30,502 bases of DNA, taken from IMG/VR virus record IMGVR_UViG_3300001450_000040, positions 4,037-34,538 of that record. One strand, given 5' to 3'. A program made the translations under genes and the position numbers. The first letter of the stretch is position 1. Every line of letters starts with the position of its first letter. The notes below the pieces were generated by a model. That model ran no database searches and was not told the DNA's origin. It saw only the letters and a list, made by a program, of their open reading frames with translations. The stretch is from a virus. Below are positions 9,869 to 19,345 of the stretch, piece by piece.

Positions 9869-9896
9869 AAAACCTACTATTTCAGTAGGTTTTTTA
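9869..9896 (+). terminator. Intrinsic terminator
   Basis: A 10-bp perfect stem (AAAACCTACT / AGTAGGTTTT) with a five-base loop (ATTTC) is followed by a T run. It is 25 bases after the stop of the 1158-aa gene and 2 bases before the next promoter-like motif. It shares its stem with the terminator at 4176. Confidence 0.85.
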
Positions 9897-9898
9897 TT

Positions 9899-9908
9899 TG
9901 ATTAAATA
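9899..9908 (+). promoter_or_regulatory. Putative late promoter element TGATTAAATA
   Basis: This is an exact copy of the recurrent motif. It ends 20 bp before the ATG at 9929 and sits directly after an intrinsic terminator. Confidence 0.6.
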
Positions 9909-9928
9909 TTGAAAATAGATACATTGGA

Positions 9929-12900
9929 ATGGCAAAGGTATTCACAAATAAAACATCATATTCTTTATTAAAAACTAATCCTAAACTTACAGGAAATATC
10001 AAAATGGTAGTTGATAGTAAAGGTGATATTTTTATTGAAACTATTGATGCTAAACCAGAACTTACAAGAAACAAATACAAAAAAGTTAAATTAGACTTAG
10101 AAAATACTTGGTCTAGTTCAATTTATAATTTTTTCAATAAAGGTTCGATACCTAAATCACTTTTTTATGCAATAAAAGACGATGAAGATTTCTATTCTAT
10201 AAAAACTGATTTTAGTAAACAATATTATACGGATTATCAACAGGGAGTTAAGCCAAAAATTTCTAAACTGTACGATGAGCAAATTTCTTACTTAGCGCCA
10301 ATATGGTTAGAACCTAACGACATTCCGGAACATTTTGCAATTTTCAAGATACCCGAACCGGTTTCAGTTTCTACGAAAAATCAAGATAAAGATAAACCTT
10401 TCGATGAAGATACTGAAAAACAAATTTACAATGCAAACTATTTCGATACTTTCCCTGATGGAACAGGAGTAACGGGGGCAACTGCCAGTGATTATTTTTT
10501 CAATACTGTACTTTCTAAAGCAAAACTACATAAAGTTTTTGACTTGGATTCAGATTCTACATTAGGTAAGTATTTAAGAAATCACATAAATGATGCAGAA
10601 ATGCCAGAAAGTTCTTTAGATATTGATTGGAATATAAATTCTAATAGTACAGTAAATGGCATATCATTAGAACAAAGTGGTTTCGTAAAAAAAGCATTAG
10701 ATGTATTCGGTGAATCTTTTCCAATAGATAAAACAGTAACTGAATTTGATAATTTTGTTACAAATCAATTTCAAAATAAAGGAGTTGTGCATCCTAATAT
10801 AATAAACTTAGAATTTTTATTCGATGATGAAGAAGATGATGATTTTACAGTCAACAGATATTTTGGTGTGTATTTTAATAAAAATGACATATCTAAATTT
10901 AATTTAGATAGTAAAGCATTCTATGATAAAAAATACGATAATATAGAACAGAATAAAGATATCGAATCTATTTTTTCGGTTGATGCGCTTTCAGATTCTA
11001 ATATTGTATTAGAAAATAAAAAAGGCGTAAAACTATTTGTAGATTACGGTTCCGAATATAGCGTACCCAGTTCCGACATAAAAGGAGGTAGTTTTTTACC
11101 TTACGTATATTCAATAAGTGCCGGAGGTTCTGGAAATAATAGATTTTACGATTTAGAAAATAACTACGATTGGCAAAGTAATGAATTAATATTAAAAGAT
11201 AAATTTATAAACACAAGAGATTTCAAAGGATTTAAAAAAGATAGTGTAGGTATAATTCCTTCTACAAAAACAAATAAATCTGGTAGGTCTTATTTTGAAT
11301 TTAAAATTACAGGAACTATAACTTCATTTGAATTAAGAATAAAAGATGTAGATGAATACAAAGCAGATTTCAATCTAAATCAAGTTTTCGTAGGTGATGT
11401 AGGATTACCTAAAGGAACGTTTGTTGATAACAAGTTTTCTTTACAAGGGGCACCTGATGAAGTTGCAAATGCAATAGTTACTGCGATAAATTCATATTCA
11501 GATTCTGACGAAGATTTCAATATGTATGCAATTACTAAGTTTGATAAGGTTATTGTTTTTACTAGGGGAATTAACGAATATTGGAATAAATACAAATACT
11601 TGATTTATAGTGATGATATTAATTTTCCTAATGCTATTGAAGTACCTTATAAAACTTTCGGCAATCTTACAGATTTCAATACAAAAAGAGCAACACCTGG
11701 ACCACAAGGTTCAACAGGACCTGCATTTTTAGATTACGATGCCATTGTTTCAAGTGCTGCATCTATGTTTATTAGTTCAGATTTTAGTATCTTAGAAAGT
11801 AATTTAACAAACGGAAATAATGTAAGTGAAAATAAAATAAGAATTCCTATTGAATTTAGTAGTTATTTTAATACATCTTTATTTTTGAAAACTAAATTTT
11901 GGTATTCTAAAATAGTATCAATTGATGGATATTTAGATGAACCCGTTTATGAAAATGGTAGAATCGTAGATTTTAAAAATTTCAATAGTTATAAAACTAT
12001 AAATTGCACAGATGATATTTGGGTCTCTCCGGGAACATATTCAGAATTATATGAAATAGAAACTAACAAAGTAGGATTAATGTCTATGTATCCAATTAAA
12101 CAATTTGATGTTGACCAATTTAGAAGTGAATACGGAAAAGATGGTGATGGTAATATTGAAAAATTGAATAAACAGTATATTGCCAAAGCTGGAAGTAGTG
12201 CATCACCGTTTATAACTTATTATCCTAATGCTGCTAATATAGCACCTAATATAACTAATTTTAAAGATACTGGATTTAAAAGATTAACAGGAAAAATAGA
12301 TGAAGTAACTGGTGATATTCCAACTATTGATAATGAATACGATAGACTTTCAGAAAACGAATTGCCTCAATTGTCTATAAAAGGTAGAATTATACCTTAT
12401 ATTAATAAATGGGTTTATGATGATGACGGAAAAGATGTTAGAGAAAATAATTATAGAATGACTAGCAATAGTGCTTTTAGTTATGATAATTTTTCTCCTT
12501 CATCTAAAAATATTTTACCTGATTTTAGATTCTTTACTCACGAATGGTACTACCTACAAAAATATCCATATTACTTAACAACAAAAGAAAAGATTGAATC
12601 ATTTTCTTATTTTGAAAATTTGATAGAAAAAGGTAGTTATGAACTCGGAGCTACGAGCAATTTAGGTATAAAAGATATAACAGAAGATAAGTTTATAGAA
12701 TACTTTACCGAATATAAAGTAGGAAATTACTATTTTCCAGCAAAAAGAAAATATTCTATAATAAGTGGAGGTAACGAAGATTCGTTTGGTGAAACTTTTT
12801 TTAGAGGTTCAAAAATAAAATTCAAAAGAAGAGTTGAAAGTGATGTTGTATTAGATTCTAATATAGAAAACATAGGAGTTTTTAAAAGTGATGAATTCAA

Positions 12901-14704
12901 TGGATATAAATTTAGTGCTATCTTAACTAACAATACAGATAATGCATTAAAATATTCTGTAATTGAAAATAAGAAATATAAAACTATAACTATGATTATA
13001 GAAGCCAAGTTGCAAGACTATTGGTTGAACTATGATGAAAGCAATACTTTCGGTGCAACGGCCTTACTTTTAGATAGAAGTTCATTGTATATTTTAGAAG
13101 ATAAATTTGAGACTACTATCGGGTCCCGGGATAAGTATGCCGACATAAATTTGAATGGTTCAATTTCTCCTTTTTTAGAAATCTCAGGAGCTATTGTTAG
13201 CAACTTTACGAAAGATGCCTCTTCTGGTTTTTATACGATAAAGGGAATTCAAAATAAGGTAAACGGTTCTATACCTAATTTCATAAATCAAATTGTACCA
13301 TTAGATGATGGTACTTATTCTAAAATAAGAATAGATGTAGATGCTGTTAGATACTTAGAAATAGATGACATTATTTCCGTAACAAAAAATACTATATTAG
13401 CCAAAAAATTTAACACAGTAACATATTTTACATTAAGTGGAATTGAAAACATAGTAAATACAATTCCTATAAATACGACCTTTCTTCCATTTTATCCAGC
13501 ACCTAGTATTTGTGTAGATAAAATACCTACATATATAGGGGGTGGGTTTAATGCATATAAAGGTCTAATAAATGAACTAAGTTTTGCAACTATATTTGAC
13601 AAAATAAATACAGGAAGTCCTGATATTAATTATCTTACTGTAGATGAAATAGGTGCGACTGCAGTAGAAACTAAAAATACATTCTTAATAGAATTTGAAG
13701 ACTATTCTACTAATGTAAAAGCAGATTACTTGACAACCGAACCGATTATATTTAACGGATTGGCAAATACTGATTTTCAACCAATAGGTTCTAAAACAGT
13801 AGGTATGAACAATACTTATTTTTCAACTATGTTTAGATTCAATGGAAAGTTTAATCCAAAGGTCAATGATGTAATATATTTTAGTGAAGATTTTGGTACA
13901 AAATTTACAGATACAATAAGAAAGCAATTAAGATTTACAAATACAAATTTCTTTAGTACTTATCCAGATTTTGGTTTGTACAAGCAATTGTATATAAATA
14001 AAGTTAACGAACAAAATCCGTTAACAATTCTTACATTGAACAAAGAAAGTTCACTAAGACCAGAATTTTGGAAACCAAAAGAAATTTCCCTTGATAAACA
14101 AGATTCCTATATTTTTAGGAGTTGTTGGGACCACAATTTTCATAAAAGATACGAAACTAAATCTACTTTTACAAGTTTTCCGGGATATATCGAACCTAAA
14201 GAAGTAGGAAGTTTTTTAGCGTCTACGATTATGAACATAACAGATGATATTAAAATTGAAAAGTATGGTTCTTTAAATATTGTTATTGATAGAAATCAAA
14301 GCAATGTTATTTCAGGACAAATAAAAAATACACAAGAATTAATTGATACTATTAATCCAAGTTTAAAACCCTTGTTTGAAAAATACGTAAATAGTTCTTA
14401 TAACTTTCAAAAATTAGATACCTTAGATGATGATATTGAAAGATATACAAAAGCAAATATTTTACCTAGATATTCTTCAAAAGAAATATATGCGTATGTA
14501 AAGTATAGTTCTAAATTATCAAACGAACCTATTTTAGAAACTAGTAAAACCGAACAAGAATTGATATTAGATGGATTTATAAAATTAAGAAACATAAGTT
14601 TTGTTCAACAGAAATTTAATGATTTTGATTTTAACTTTACTTATAACAAACCGAGTGATAGAAATGTAACCCTAGCTTTTATAACTAAAGTAACTACGGT
14701 TTAG
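9929..14704 (+). CDS. Very large (1591 aa) tail/baseplate structural protein, unknown subunit
   Basis: This is the largest gene in the window. The product is beta-rich with many Asp, Asn, Lys and Tyr residues and no signal peptide or membrane segment. Near residues 495-560 is a segment (EVANAIVTAINSY, then KVIVFTRG) of a kind seen in tail-sheath and other phage virion proteins. Just after it, near 590, comes a short collagen-like patch (TPGPQGSTGPAF). Around 1190-1235 the pattern YIGGGFNAYKGLINELSFAT resembles the end of a LamG/concanavalin-like beta sandwich, a fold that binds glycans in many phage tail proteins. These are visual resemblances only. The gene has its own terminator-plus-late-promoter arrangement upstream and is followed by the receptor-binding fibre gene, so a baseplate-to-fibre linking role is plausible. 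No enzymatic motif was recognised. Confidence 0.7.
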   Translation: MAKVFTNKTSYSLLKTNPKLTGNIKMVVDSKGDIFIETIDAKPELTRNKYKKVKLDLENTWSSSIYNFFNKGSIPKSLFYAIKDDEDFYSIKTDFSKQYYTDYQQGVKPKISKLYDEQISYLAPIWLEPNDIPEHFAIFKIPEPVSVSTKNQDKDKPFDEDTEKQIYNANYFDTFPDGTGVTGATASDYFFNTVLSKAKLHKVFDLDSDSTLGKYLRNHINDAEMPESSLDIDWNINSNSTVNGISLEQSGFVKKALDVFGESFPIDKTVTEFDNFVTNQFQNKGVVHPNIINLEFLFDDEEDDDFTVNRYFGVYFNKNDISKFNLDSKAFYDKKYDNIEQNKDIESIFSVDALSDSNIVLENKKGVKLFVDYGSEYSVPSSDIKGGSFLPYVYSISAGGSGNNRFYDLENNYDWQSNELILKDKFINTRDFKGFKKDSVGIIPSTKTNKSGRSYFEFKITGTITSFELRIKDVDEYKADFNLNQVFVGDVGLPKGTFVDNKFSLQGAPDEVANAIVTAINSYSDSDEDFNMYAITKFDKVIVFTRGINEYWNKYKYLIYSDDINFPNAIEVPYKTFGNLTDFNTKRATPGPQGSTGPAFLDYDAIVSSAASMFISSDFSILESNLTNGNNVSENKIRIPIEFSSYFNTSLFLKTKFWYSKIVSIDGYLDEPVYENGRIVDFKNFNSYKTINCTDDIWVSPGTYSELYEIETNKVGLMSMYPIKQFDVDQFRSEYGKDGDGNIEKLNKQYIAKAGSSASPFITYYPNAANIAPNITNFKDTGFKRLTGKIDEVTGDIPTIDNEYDRLSENELPQLSIKGRIIPYINKWVYDDDGKDVRENNYRMTSNSAFSYDNFSPSSKNILPDFRFFTHEWYYLQKYPYYLTTKEKIESFSYFENLIEKGSYELGATSNLGIKDITEDKFIEYFTEYKVGNYYFPAKRKYSIISGGNEDSFGETFFRGSKIKFKRRVESDVVLDSNIENIGVFKSDEFNGYKFSAILTNNTDNALKYSVIENKKYKTITMIIEAKLQDYWLNYDESNTFGATALLLDRSSLYILEDKFETTIGSRDKYADINLNGSISPFLEISGAIVSNFTKDASSGFYTIKGIQNKVNGSIPNFINQIVPLDDGTYSKIRIDVDAVRYLEIDDIISVTKNTILAKKFNTVTYFTLSGIENIVNTIPINTTFLPFYPAPSICVDKIPTYIGGGFNAYKGLINELSFATIFDKINTGSPDINYLTVDEIGATAVETKNTFLIEFEDYSTNVKADYLTTEPIIFNGLANTDFQPIGSKTVGMNNTYFSTMFRFNGKFNPKVNDVIYFSEDFGTKFTDTIRKQLRFTNTNFFSTYPDFGLYKQLYINKVNEQNPLTILTLNKESSLRPEFWKPKEISLDKQDSYIFRSCWDHNFHKRYETKSTFTSFPGYIEPKEVGSFLASTIMNITDDIKIEKYGSLNIVIDRNQSNVISGQIKNTQELIDTINPSLKPLFEKYVNSSYNFQKLDTLDDDIERYTKANILPRYSSKEIYAYVKYSSKLSNEPILETSKTEQELILDGFIKLRNISFVQQKFNDFDFNFTYNKPSDRNVTLAFITKVTTV

Positions 14705-14708
14705 TTAT

Positions 14709-14718
14709 TGATTAAATA
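14709..14718 (+). promoter_or_regulatory. Putative late promoter element TGATTAAATA
   Basis: This is an exact copy of the recurrent motif, 5 bases after the stop of the 1591-aa gene. Its distance to the ATG at 14762 is 43 bp, longer than at the other sites, leaving room for the hairpin at 14729-14741. Confidence 0.6.
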
Positions 14719-14728
14719 TTCTAAGTTC

Positions 14729-14741
14729 GGGTATAATACCC
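14729..14741 (+). promoter_or_regulatory. Small hairpin in the leader of the fibre gene
   Basis: GGGTA-TAA-TACCC forms a 5-bp GC-containing stem in a leader otherwise almost entirely A/T. It lies between the promoter-like motif and the ATG. No T run follows it directly, so it is more likely an mRNA leader structure than a terminator. No function is shown. Confidence 0.35.
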
Positions 14742-14761
14742 CTTAAAATAAAGTTTATTGC

Positions 14762-17700
14762 ATGGCAAATATACACATAAAAGAATTATTCGGTTCTGAT
14801 AATATCACAGCTTTAACAGAAAAAGTTAATTTTAATTTTGACCAATTAATACTAGCCGGAGGTGGACCCGAAGGCCCAATTGGACCAACAGGAAATACTG
14901 GAGTTGCAGGTCCGGACGGAAGAAGAGGTTCACAATGGGTGGCCGGTTTTGGTCCTACTACAATTAATTTACCAACAGATGGTGTTTATAGAAAGAATGA
15001 CTTTTTATTAAACGATGGTGGTAGTTTTGTAGGTGGTGCAACTGGTCAAGTATGGTACTATAATTCTACTACTTGGGTTGATTCCGGAATAAATTTAAGA
15101 GGACCAAAAGGAGACCAAGGAGTAAGAGGAATGGGTGCAATAGAATTCTTACCTGGACTTTTACAAGGTAGTAGTTTCGTTCCTAATTATACAAACACTA
15201 CCACTACATCATTACAACCAACAATTAGTGATTATATTACTCAAATAATACCAGAAAACGACCAAGATGATTATGACAAAGGGGGTGTTGGTTTTATTAA
15301 TGCCGGTGTAGATTTTGCAGCAATAGGATATGGTAACAATTCACTTGTTTTAGGTAGATATGCAACTCTTTTTCCAACCGGAACAAGTGGTACTCATTTA
15401 GAACCTCCAACAGGAGTTTTACCATTGATTGGTTTTCCAATTCAAGAGTCTAATGTTCCTATGCTTTTAGTTTCACAAAATGACTACCAAGACCCGAGTG
15501 GTTTAAACAATACTTATACTAATGGTATTTCAATAGGTTTAACTAAATCACATCCAGATGCTGATTATACATTAAATGATGGAATGAGAGGGATTCCTGC
15601 AAATTATTCTAGGTATTCAAATATTAGTATAGAAAATAAACATGATGATTTAAAGATAGCAACCGGATACCAATCATTATTAACTTTGTCTGCATCAAGT
15701 AATTCAACTTTCTTTAGACTTGGAAATACTATTGCAAGGACTGGACAAACTTTAGATGCTAGGAGTACTAAATTACAAACAGAACAATATACAAATTTTA
15801 AAATCGAAAATACTTTTTTTACAGACTTATCTGATATTAGTAATAATACTAGTGGAAAGGAATTCATAACTAATGCTCAAACTACTTTCTTTCAAAATAA
15901 GAAATTTTATGCATCAGATATAGATGGTAGTACAAATAACGATACTAGAAAATTAATTGCAAAAACTTTTATCGGTTCAGAAGATGAGTTAGATGGGGGA
16001 GCTAATGAATTAGTATTTGTTAATGGTGATTCACTTACAACTGACGCTGATGGTAAAAAGATTTCAAGGTCAATTGACCCAACTACAACTGGGACTACCC
16101 CTTCCGATTTTAATAAACGTTCTATGTTTGATTCAAATAATAGAGATTTTGCATTTAGAATTGGACAAACTACCGTACAACCAGGAAGAATGATTGGAGT
16201 TAATTCGAATGGAACACCTAATATAGATTCAAATTTTGCTAATAAAATAAACATAACCTATCAAGGTCAAGGATACGATACACCTTTTATACAGTATTCG
16301 GGTATAGATTTAACCAACACATATAACGGTTCGATATCAAGTGGAACATATGAAGGTTATGCGGCTTATGCTGTTATTCCAAATGATAGTGCATTAGAAA
16401 AAGTATTAGGTTACGACATAAAAGACCCAATAGGATTTTCATCAACAGAAAATAAAAGTGGTTCTAGGTCAATGTCGAGAATGGGTATATATCCAGGATT
16501 TTTTAGAAAAGACAAGACCGGTAATGTGTATATTGGTGATGCCGATGCAAGACAAAAGAAATTCTTTGATGTTGCACACAGAATGATGCCAACCGGTTCA
16601 CTAGATGTATTCGGAACAGTAAGAATAAGAGAACAAGAAACAACAGATAACGGTGCAAAAGATGGATGGATAGTAGTAAACAAAAAAGATGGTATCTTAG
16701 GATTTCAAGACCCTAATGCGGCTTCAGGAACAGTTGGAACTGCTCTTTTTTCTATTATTATGTTTCCAGAAATGGCATCAAATAAGTTTAGTTTTTATGT
16801 AGAATCCAGACAAAAATTCGGAGCCTCTTCAACAGCTGTTGGAGACGGAAAAGCATATAACTATACAAATACAGTTGTTCCACTACCAACAGGAGGTACT
16901 GGTAGGAACTACCCATTTGCAGCATTTCCTGGAAAAGGTTCTGATGAATTGCAAGATTATTATATGTGTAACGGTGCAGTACTTGCCGATTCTAGAGATA
17001 TAGTTGCAACGGGGCCTTTTTCAAAAATGAAAGGTATGAACATTTCTGCACAAAATGGAAGTTCAAAAATTCAAAATGGGACACCAGTACCGACTTCGGG
17101 AATTACAGATTTCGATTATGAAGTGAATCCAGATTTTATAGGAATTGCTGGTCAAACGCACATTACATCACCACAAATACCAGCAAGTGCAGGAACTTGG
17201 TCTGATTTTGTAGTTAAGTATTTTAACGATAAAGGTTCTTTACGTAATAGTGGAGGTGCTTGGGGATATAGTGTTTTAGCGGGTGCAGATGCAGATTCTA
17301 AATTTAGAGTTGTTCTACCTAATTATTTTGGTAGGGTTGCAAAAATGCAATTCCCAGATTCTGATTTAGTAGTAAGAGCAATTTCAGGCCACAAATTAAG
17401 TCAAGACCCGGGAATAGCCGGTGCTTATAATGCTACCGGTTATGCTAATGGACAAGCAAGAAATAATGGGTATGTTTATTACGGAACTAATAATAAATAC
17501 AATGCATCTTGGATGATGAAAGGTATGTTTGATTCCACAGGATTTCCTTATCTTAGTGGTTCACAAACACCTAAGATGGCAATGCCAAAACATAGACACA
17601 CTACTGGAGGTGATGACCCGCTAATAACAGATTCACATCTTGAGCCAAACCATTCTCATGGATACAGAGGGTTTAATGATGTTAGAAAAGACAATAGTAA

Positions 17701-18544
17701 CAATGACCAAATTGGTGTAAAAAGTAGGGGTAATATTTCAACTGACCCTATTGATTATGCCGGTGATGCTGCTGGTGGATTTACACATTCTCACTCGGTT
17801 TCTGGTAAGACTAACTATACTGGCGATTTGGCTGGAGGTAATCCAGATGTTAATGACTATGATATAGACCATTACTATATAACAGGAACAGGATTCTCTA
17901 ATGCTACATTTGTATTGGCCCCACATTTTGCATATGATGTTGATGGAATAACAGGTGGTGGTACTTATTCTAATTTTAGTAACTGGATAAAATACTCACC
18001 GAACGATAACGTAGATAGTTCTGCCGGAGCTGTTAATGGTGGTAAAGCTGATATATCAGGACAAAAATTTATTACACCACCATTTAAGGGTACTATAATG
18101 GCAATTTACCTAAAGGGATTAAGAAATCCAAATAGAGGAAATAGCATAATAACTGATTTACATTTTGTCGGTGGTGTTCCGACATGTGGAGAACCAACAA
18201 GTGCTATCACAAACGCAGATATGTCTTGGTATTCCGATGCCAACAGCAAAAGGTATTCAAAAGTACATTCGACATCAGCAATATATTCTGATGGTAAATT
18301 TAATACTACAACAGGAGCGAAAACGAATGAATGGTGGGTTGATAATTTCTACGAATATGGATATCAAGATATGTCAAGAAATGATGATACTATGCATCCG
18401 TATTCATTTGTAGATGCAATAGGACAGAGAAACACATCACGATTAGATTATAATACGTATAGTAACACAGATTCAAGAAAATATACAAATATGCTATATA
18501 AATCTAACATAACAAAAGAAAATGATTTCGATGTATATTCGTAA
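14762..18544 (+). CDS. Receptor-binding tail fibre with collagen-like repeats and gp12/gp37-like HxH tip motifs
   Basis: The product is 1260 aa. Residues ~36-60 are Gly-x-Y collagen-like repeats (GPEGPIGPTGNTGVAGPDG), and a second short run is at ~112-125 (GPKGDQGVRG). The N-terminus (LTEKVNFNFDQLI) looks like a fibre-base attachment motif. Around residues 730-740 is a collar-like motif (YYMCNGAVL). Three HxH motifs follow: H944-R-H946, H964-S-H966 and H1009-S-H1011. In T4, gp12 binds zinc through a collar histidine pair and the gp37 tip binds iron through HxH repeats, so a metal-stabilised trimeric receptor-binding tip is likely. A conserved-looking LPNYFGRV segment lies before the histidine region. 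It is followed 3 bases later by the spanin-like gene. Host specificity probably resides in the C-terminal half; the receptor is unknown. Confidence 0.8.
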   Translation: MANIHIKELFGSDNITALTEKVNFNFDQLILAGGGPEGPIGPTGNTGVAGPDGRRGSQWVAGFGPTTINLPTDGVYRKNDFLLNDGGSFVGGATGQVWYYNSTTWVDSGINLRGPKGDQGVRGMGAIEFLPGLLQGSSFVPNYTNTTTTSLQPTISDYITQIIPENDQDDYDKGGVGFINAGVDFAAIGYGNNSLVLGRYATLFPTGTSGTHLEPPTGVLPLIGFPIQESNVPMLLVSQNDYQDPSGLNNTYTNGISIGLTKSHPDADYTLNDGMRGIPANYSRYSNISIENKHDDLKIATGYQSLLTLSASSNSTFFRLGNTIARTGQTLDARSTKLQTEQYTNFKIENTFFTDLSDISNNTSGKEFITNAQTTFFQNKKFYASDIDGSTNNDTRKLIAKTFIGSEDELDGGANELVFVNGDSLTTDADGKKISRSIDPTTTGTTPSDFNKRSMFDSNNRDFAFRIGQTTVQPGRMIGVNSNGTPNIDSNFANKINITYQGQGYDTPFIQYSGIDLTNTYNGSISSGTYEGYAAYAVIPNDSALEKVLGYDIKDPIGFSSTENKSGSRSMSRMGIYPGFFRKDKTGNVYIGDADARQKKFFDVAHRMMPTGSLDVFGTVRIREQETTDNGAKDGWIVVNKKDGILGFQDPNAASGTVGTALFSIIMFPEMASNKFSFYVESRQKFGASSTAVGDGKAYNYTNTVVPLPTGGTGRNYPFAAFPGKGSDELQDYYMCNGAVLADSRDIVATGPFSKMKGMNISAQNGSSKIQNGTPVPTSGITDFDYEVNPDFIGIAGQTHITSPQIPASAGTWSDFVVKYFNDKGSLRNSGGAWGYSVLAGADADSKFRVVLPNYFGRVAKMQFPDSDLVVRAISGHKLSQDPGIAGAYNATGYANGQARNNGYVYYGTNNKYNASWMMKGMFDSTGFPYLSGSQTPKMAMPKHRHTTGGDDPLITDSHLEPNHSHGYRGFNDVRKDNSNNDQIGVKSRGNISTDPIDYAGDAAGGFTHSHSVSGKTNYTGDLAGGNPDVNDYDIDHYYITGTGFSNATFVLAPHFAYDVDGITGGGTYSNFSNWIKYSPNDNVDSSAGAVNGGKADISGQKFITPPFKGTIMAIYLKGLRNPNRGNSIITDLHFVGGVPTCGEPTSAITNADMSWYSDANSKRYSKVHSTSAIYSDGKFNTTTGAKTNEWWVDNFYEYGYQDMSRNDDTMHPYSFVDAIGQRNTSRLDYNTYSNTDSRKYTNMLYKSNITKENDFDVYS

Positions 18545-18547
18545 CAT

Positions 18548-19336
18548 ATGAAAATAGGTAAATTAGAAATATCGACAAATACATTTATTATTGCTTTACT
18601 AGTAGGGGTTATTCTCCTATTAGTAAAATGCAATAATGATTCAAGAAATAATTTAGAAGCTCAAAGTATAATAAGTAAAAATAATATACAAGTACTTAAT
18701 GATTCAGTAAATTACTTGAAAGGAAAAAATGGTCAATTTATTGCAGAAAGAGGTGTTCTTATTGCCGATAAAAAAGATTTAAAAGAATTAAATTCTGAAT
18801 TGTATAATAAAATAAATGATTTAGAAGAATCTATTCCTAATCTTAAACCAAAAGTAGTAATTGATTATAAAACTAAAATAGAACACGATACAATTTATAT
18901 AAGTTCTGATTTAGAATTGATTAATGATAGTTCATATATTGTAAACTTTAAAAAAGATACAGTATATGATGAAAATAATTCTAGAAGTTTAGAAGGGGAA
19001 ATATCTATTGGATTACTTGTTGATAGTATTTCTAAATATAATAACGTAAAAGTTAGTAATGTAAAATTGACTAAAGACATAATAGATATGAATGCAACTT
19101 TAGTTTTAGGTACAAAGGATAAAGAATTGAAAGTTTGGTTAGAAAGTAAGTATCCTGGTTTTGAAGCTAGTAAAATAGAAGCTGTAACTTTAGACCCATC
19201 AATTCATCCTGAATTAAAGAAATTAAATAATAAAAAGTACAGTGTTGGTCCTTACTTTGGATTGGGAATAGGTCAGAATTTATATATCTTACCCACATTC
19301 GGAATCGGAATACAATATAGTATTTTCAAATTTTAA
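18548..19336 (+). CDS. Membrane-anchored coiled-coil protein with OMP-like C-terminus; candidate unimolecular spanin
   Basis: The product is 262 aa. Residues ~13-28 are one strong membrane segment (FIIALLVGVILLLVKC) after a short positive N-terminus, so an inner-membrane anchor with the rest in the periplasm is expected. Residues ~35-95 are a likely coiled coil (SIISKNNIQVLNDSVNYLK, LKELNSELYNKINDLEES). The middle is mixed beta. The last ~30 residues form alternating strands (YSVGPYFGLGIG, ILPTFGIGIQYSIFKF) ending in a terminal Phe, the usual end signature of outer-membrane beta-barrel proteins. Inner-membrane anchor, periplasmic coil and outer-membrane-directed end together suggest a lysis spanin bridging the envelope. 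This is inference. Cys28 is not in a good lipobox (Lys precedes it). It could instead be a cell-surface or superinfection-exclusion protein. It starts 3 bases after the fibre gene's stop. Confidence 0.55.
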   Translation: MKIGKLEISTNTFIIALLVGVILLLVKCNNDSRNNLEAQSIISKNNIQVLNDSVNYLKGKNGQFIAERGVLIADKKDLKELNSELYNKINDLEESIPNLKPKVVIDYKTKIEHDTIYISSDLELINDSSYIVNFKKDTVYDENNSRSLEGEISIGLLVDSISKYNNVKVSNVKLTKDIIDMNATLVLGTKDKELKVWLESKYPGFEASKIEAVTLDPSIHPELKKLNNKKYSVGPYFGLGIGQNLYILPTFGIGIQYSIFKF

Positions 19337-19345
19337 CAAAAGACA

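Noticed and set aside
9918-9928. TTGGA before the ATG at 9929 as a Shine-Dalgarno site
   Set aside because: It directly abuts the start codon, too close to work, and it matches the anti-SD poorly.
18620-18634. Lipobox at LLLVKC in the spanin-like protein
   Set aside because: The residue before Cys is Lys, not Gly/Ala/Ser, so signal peptidase II processing is unlikely.
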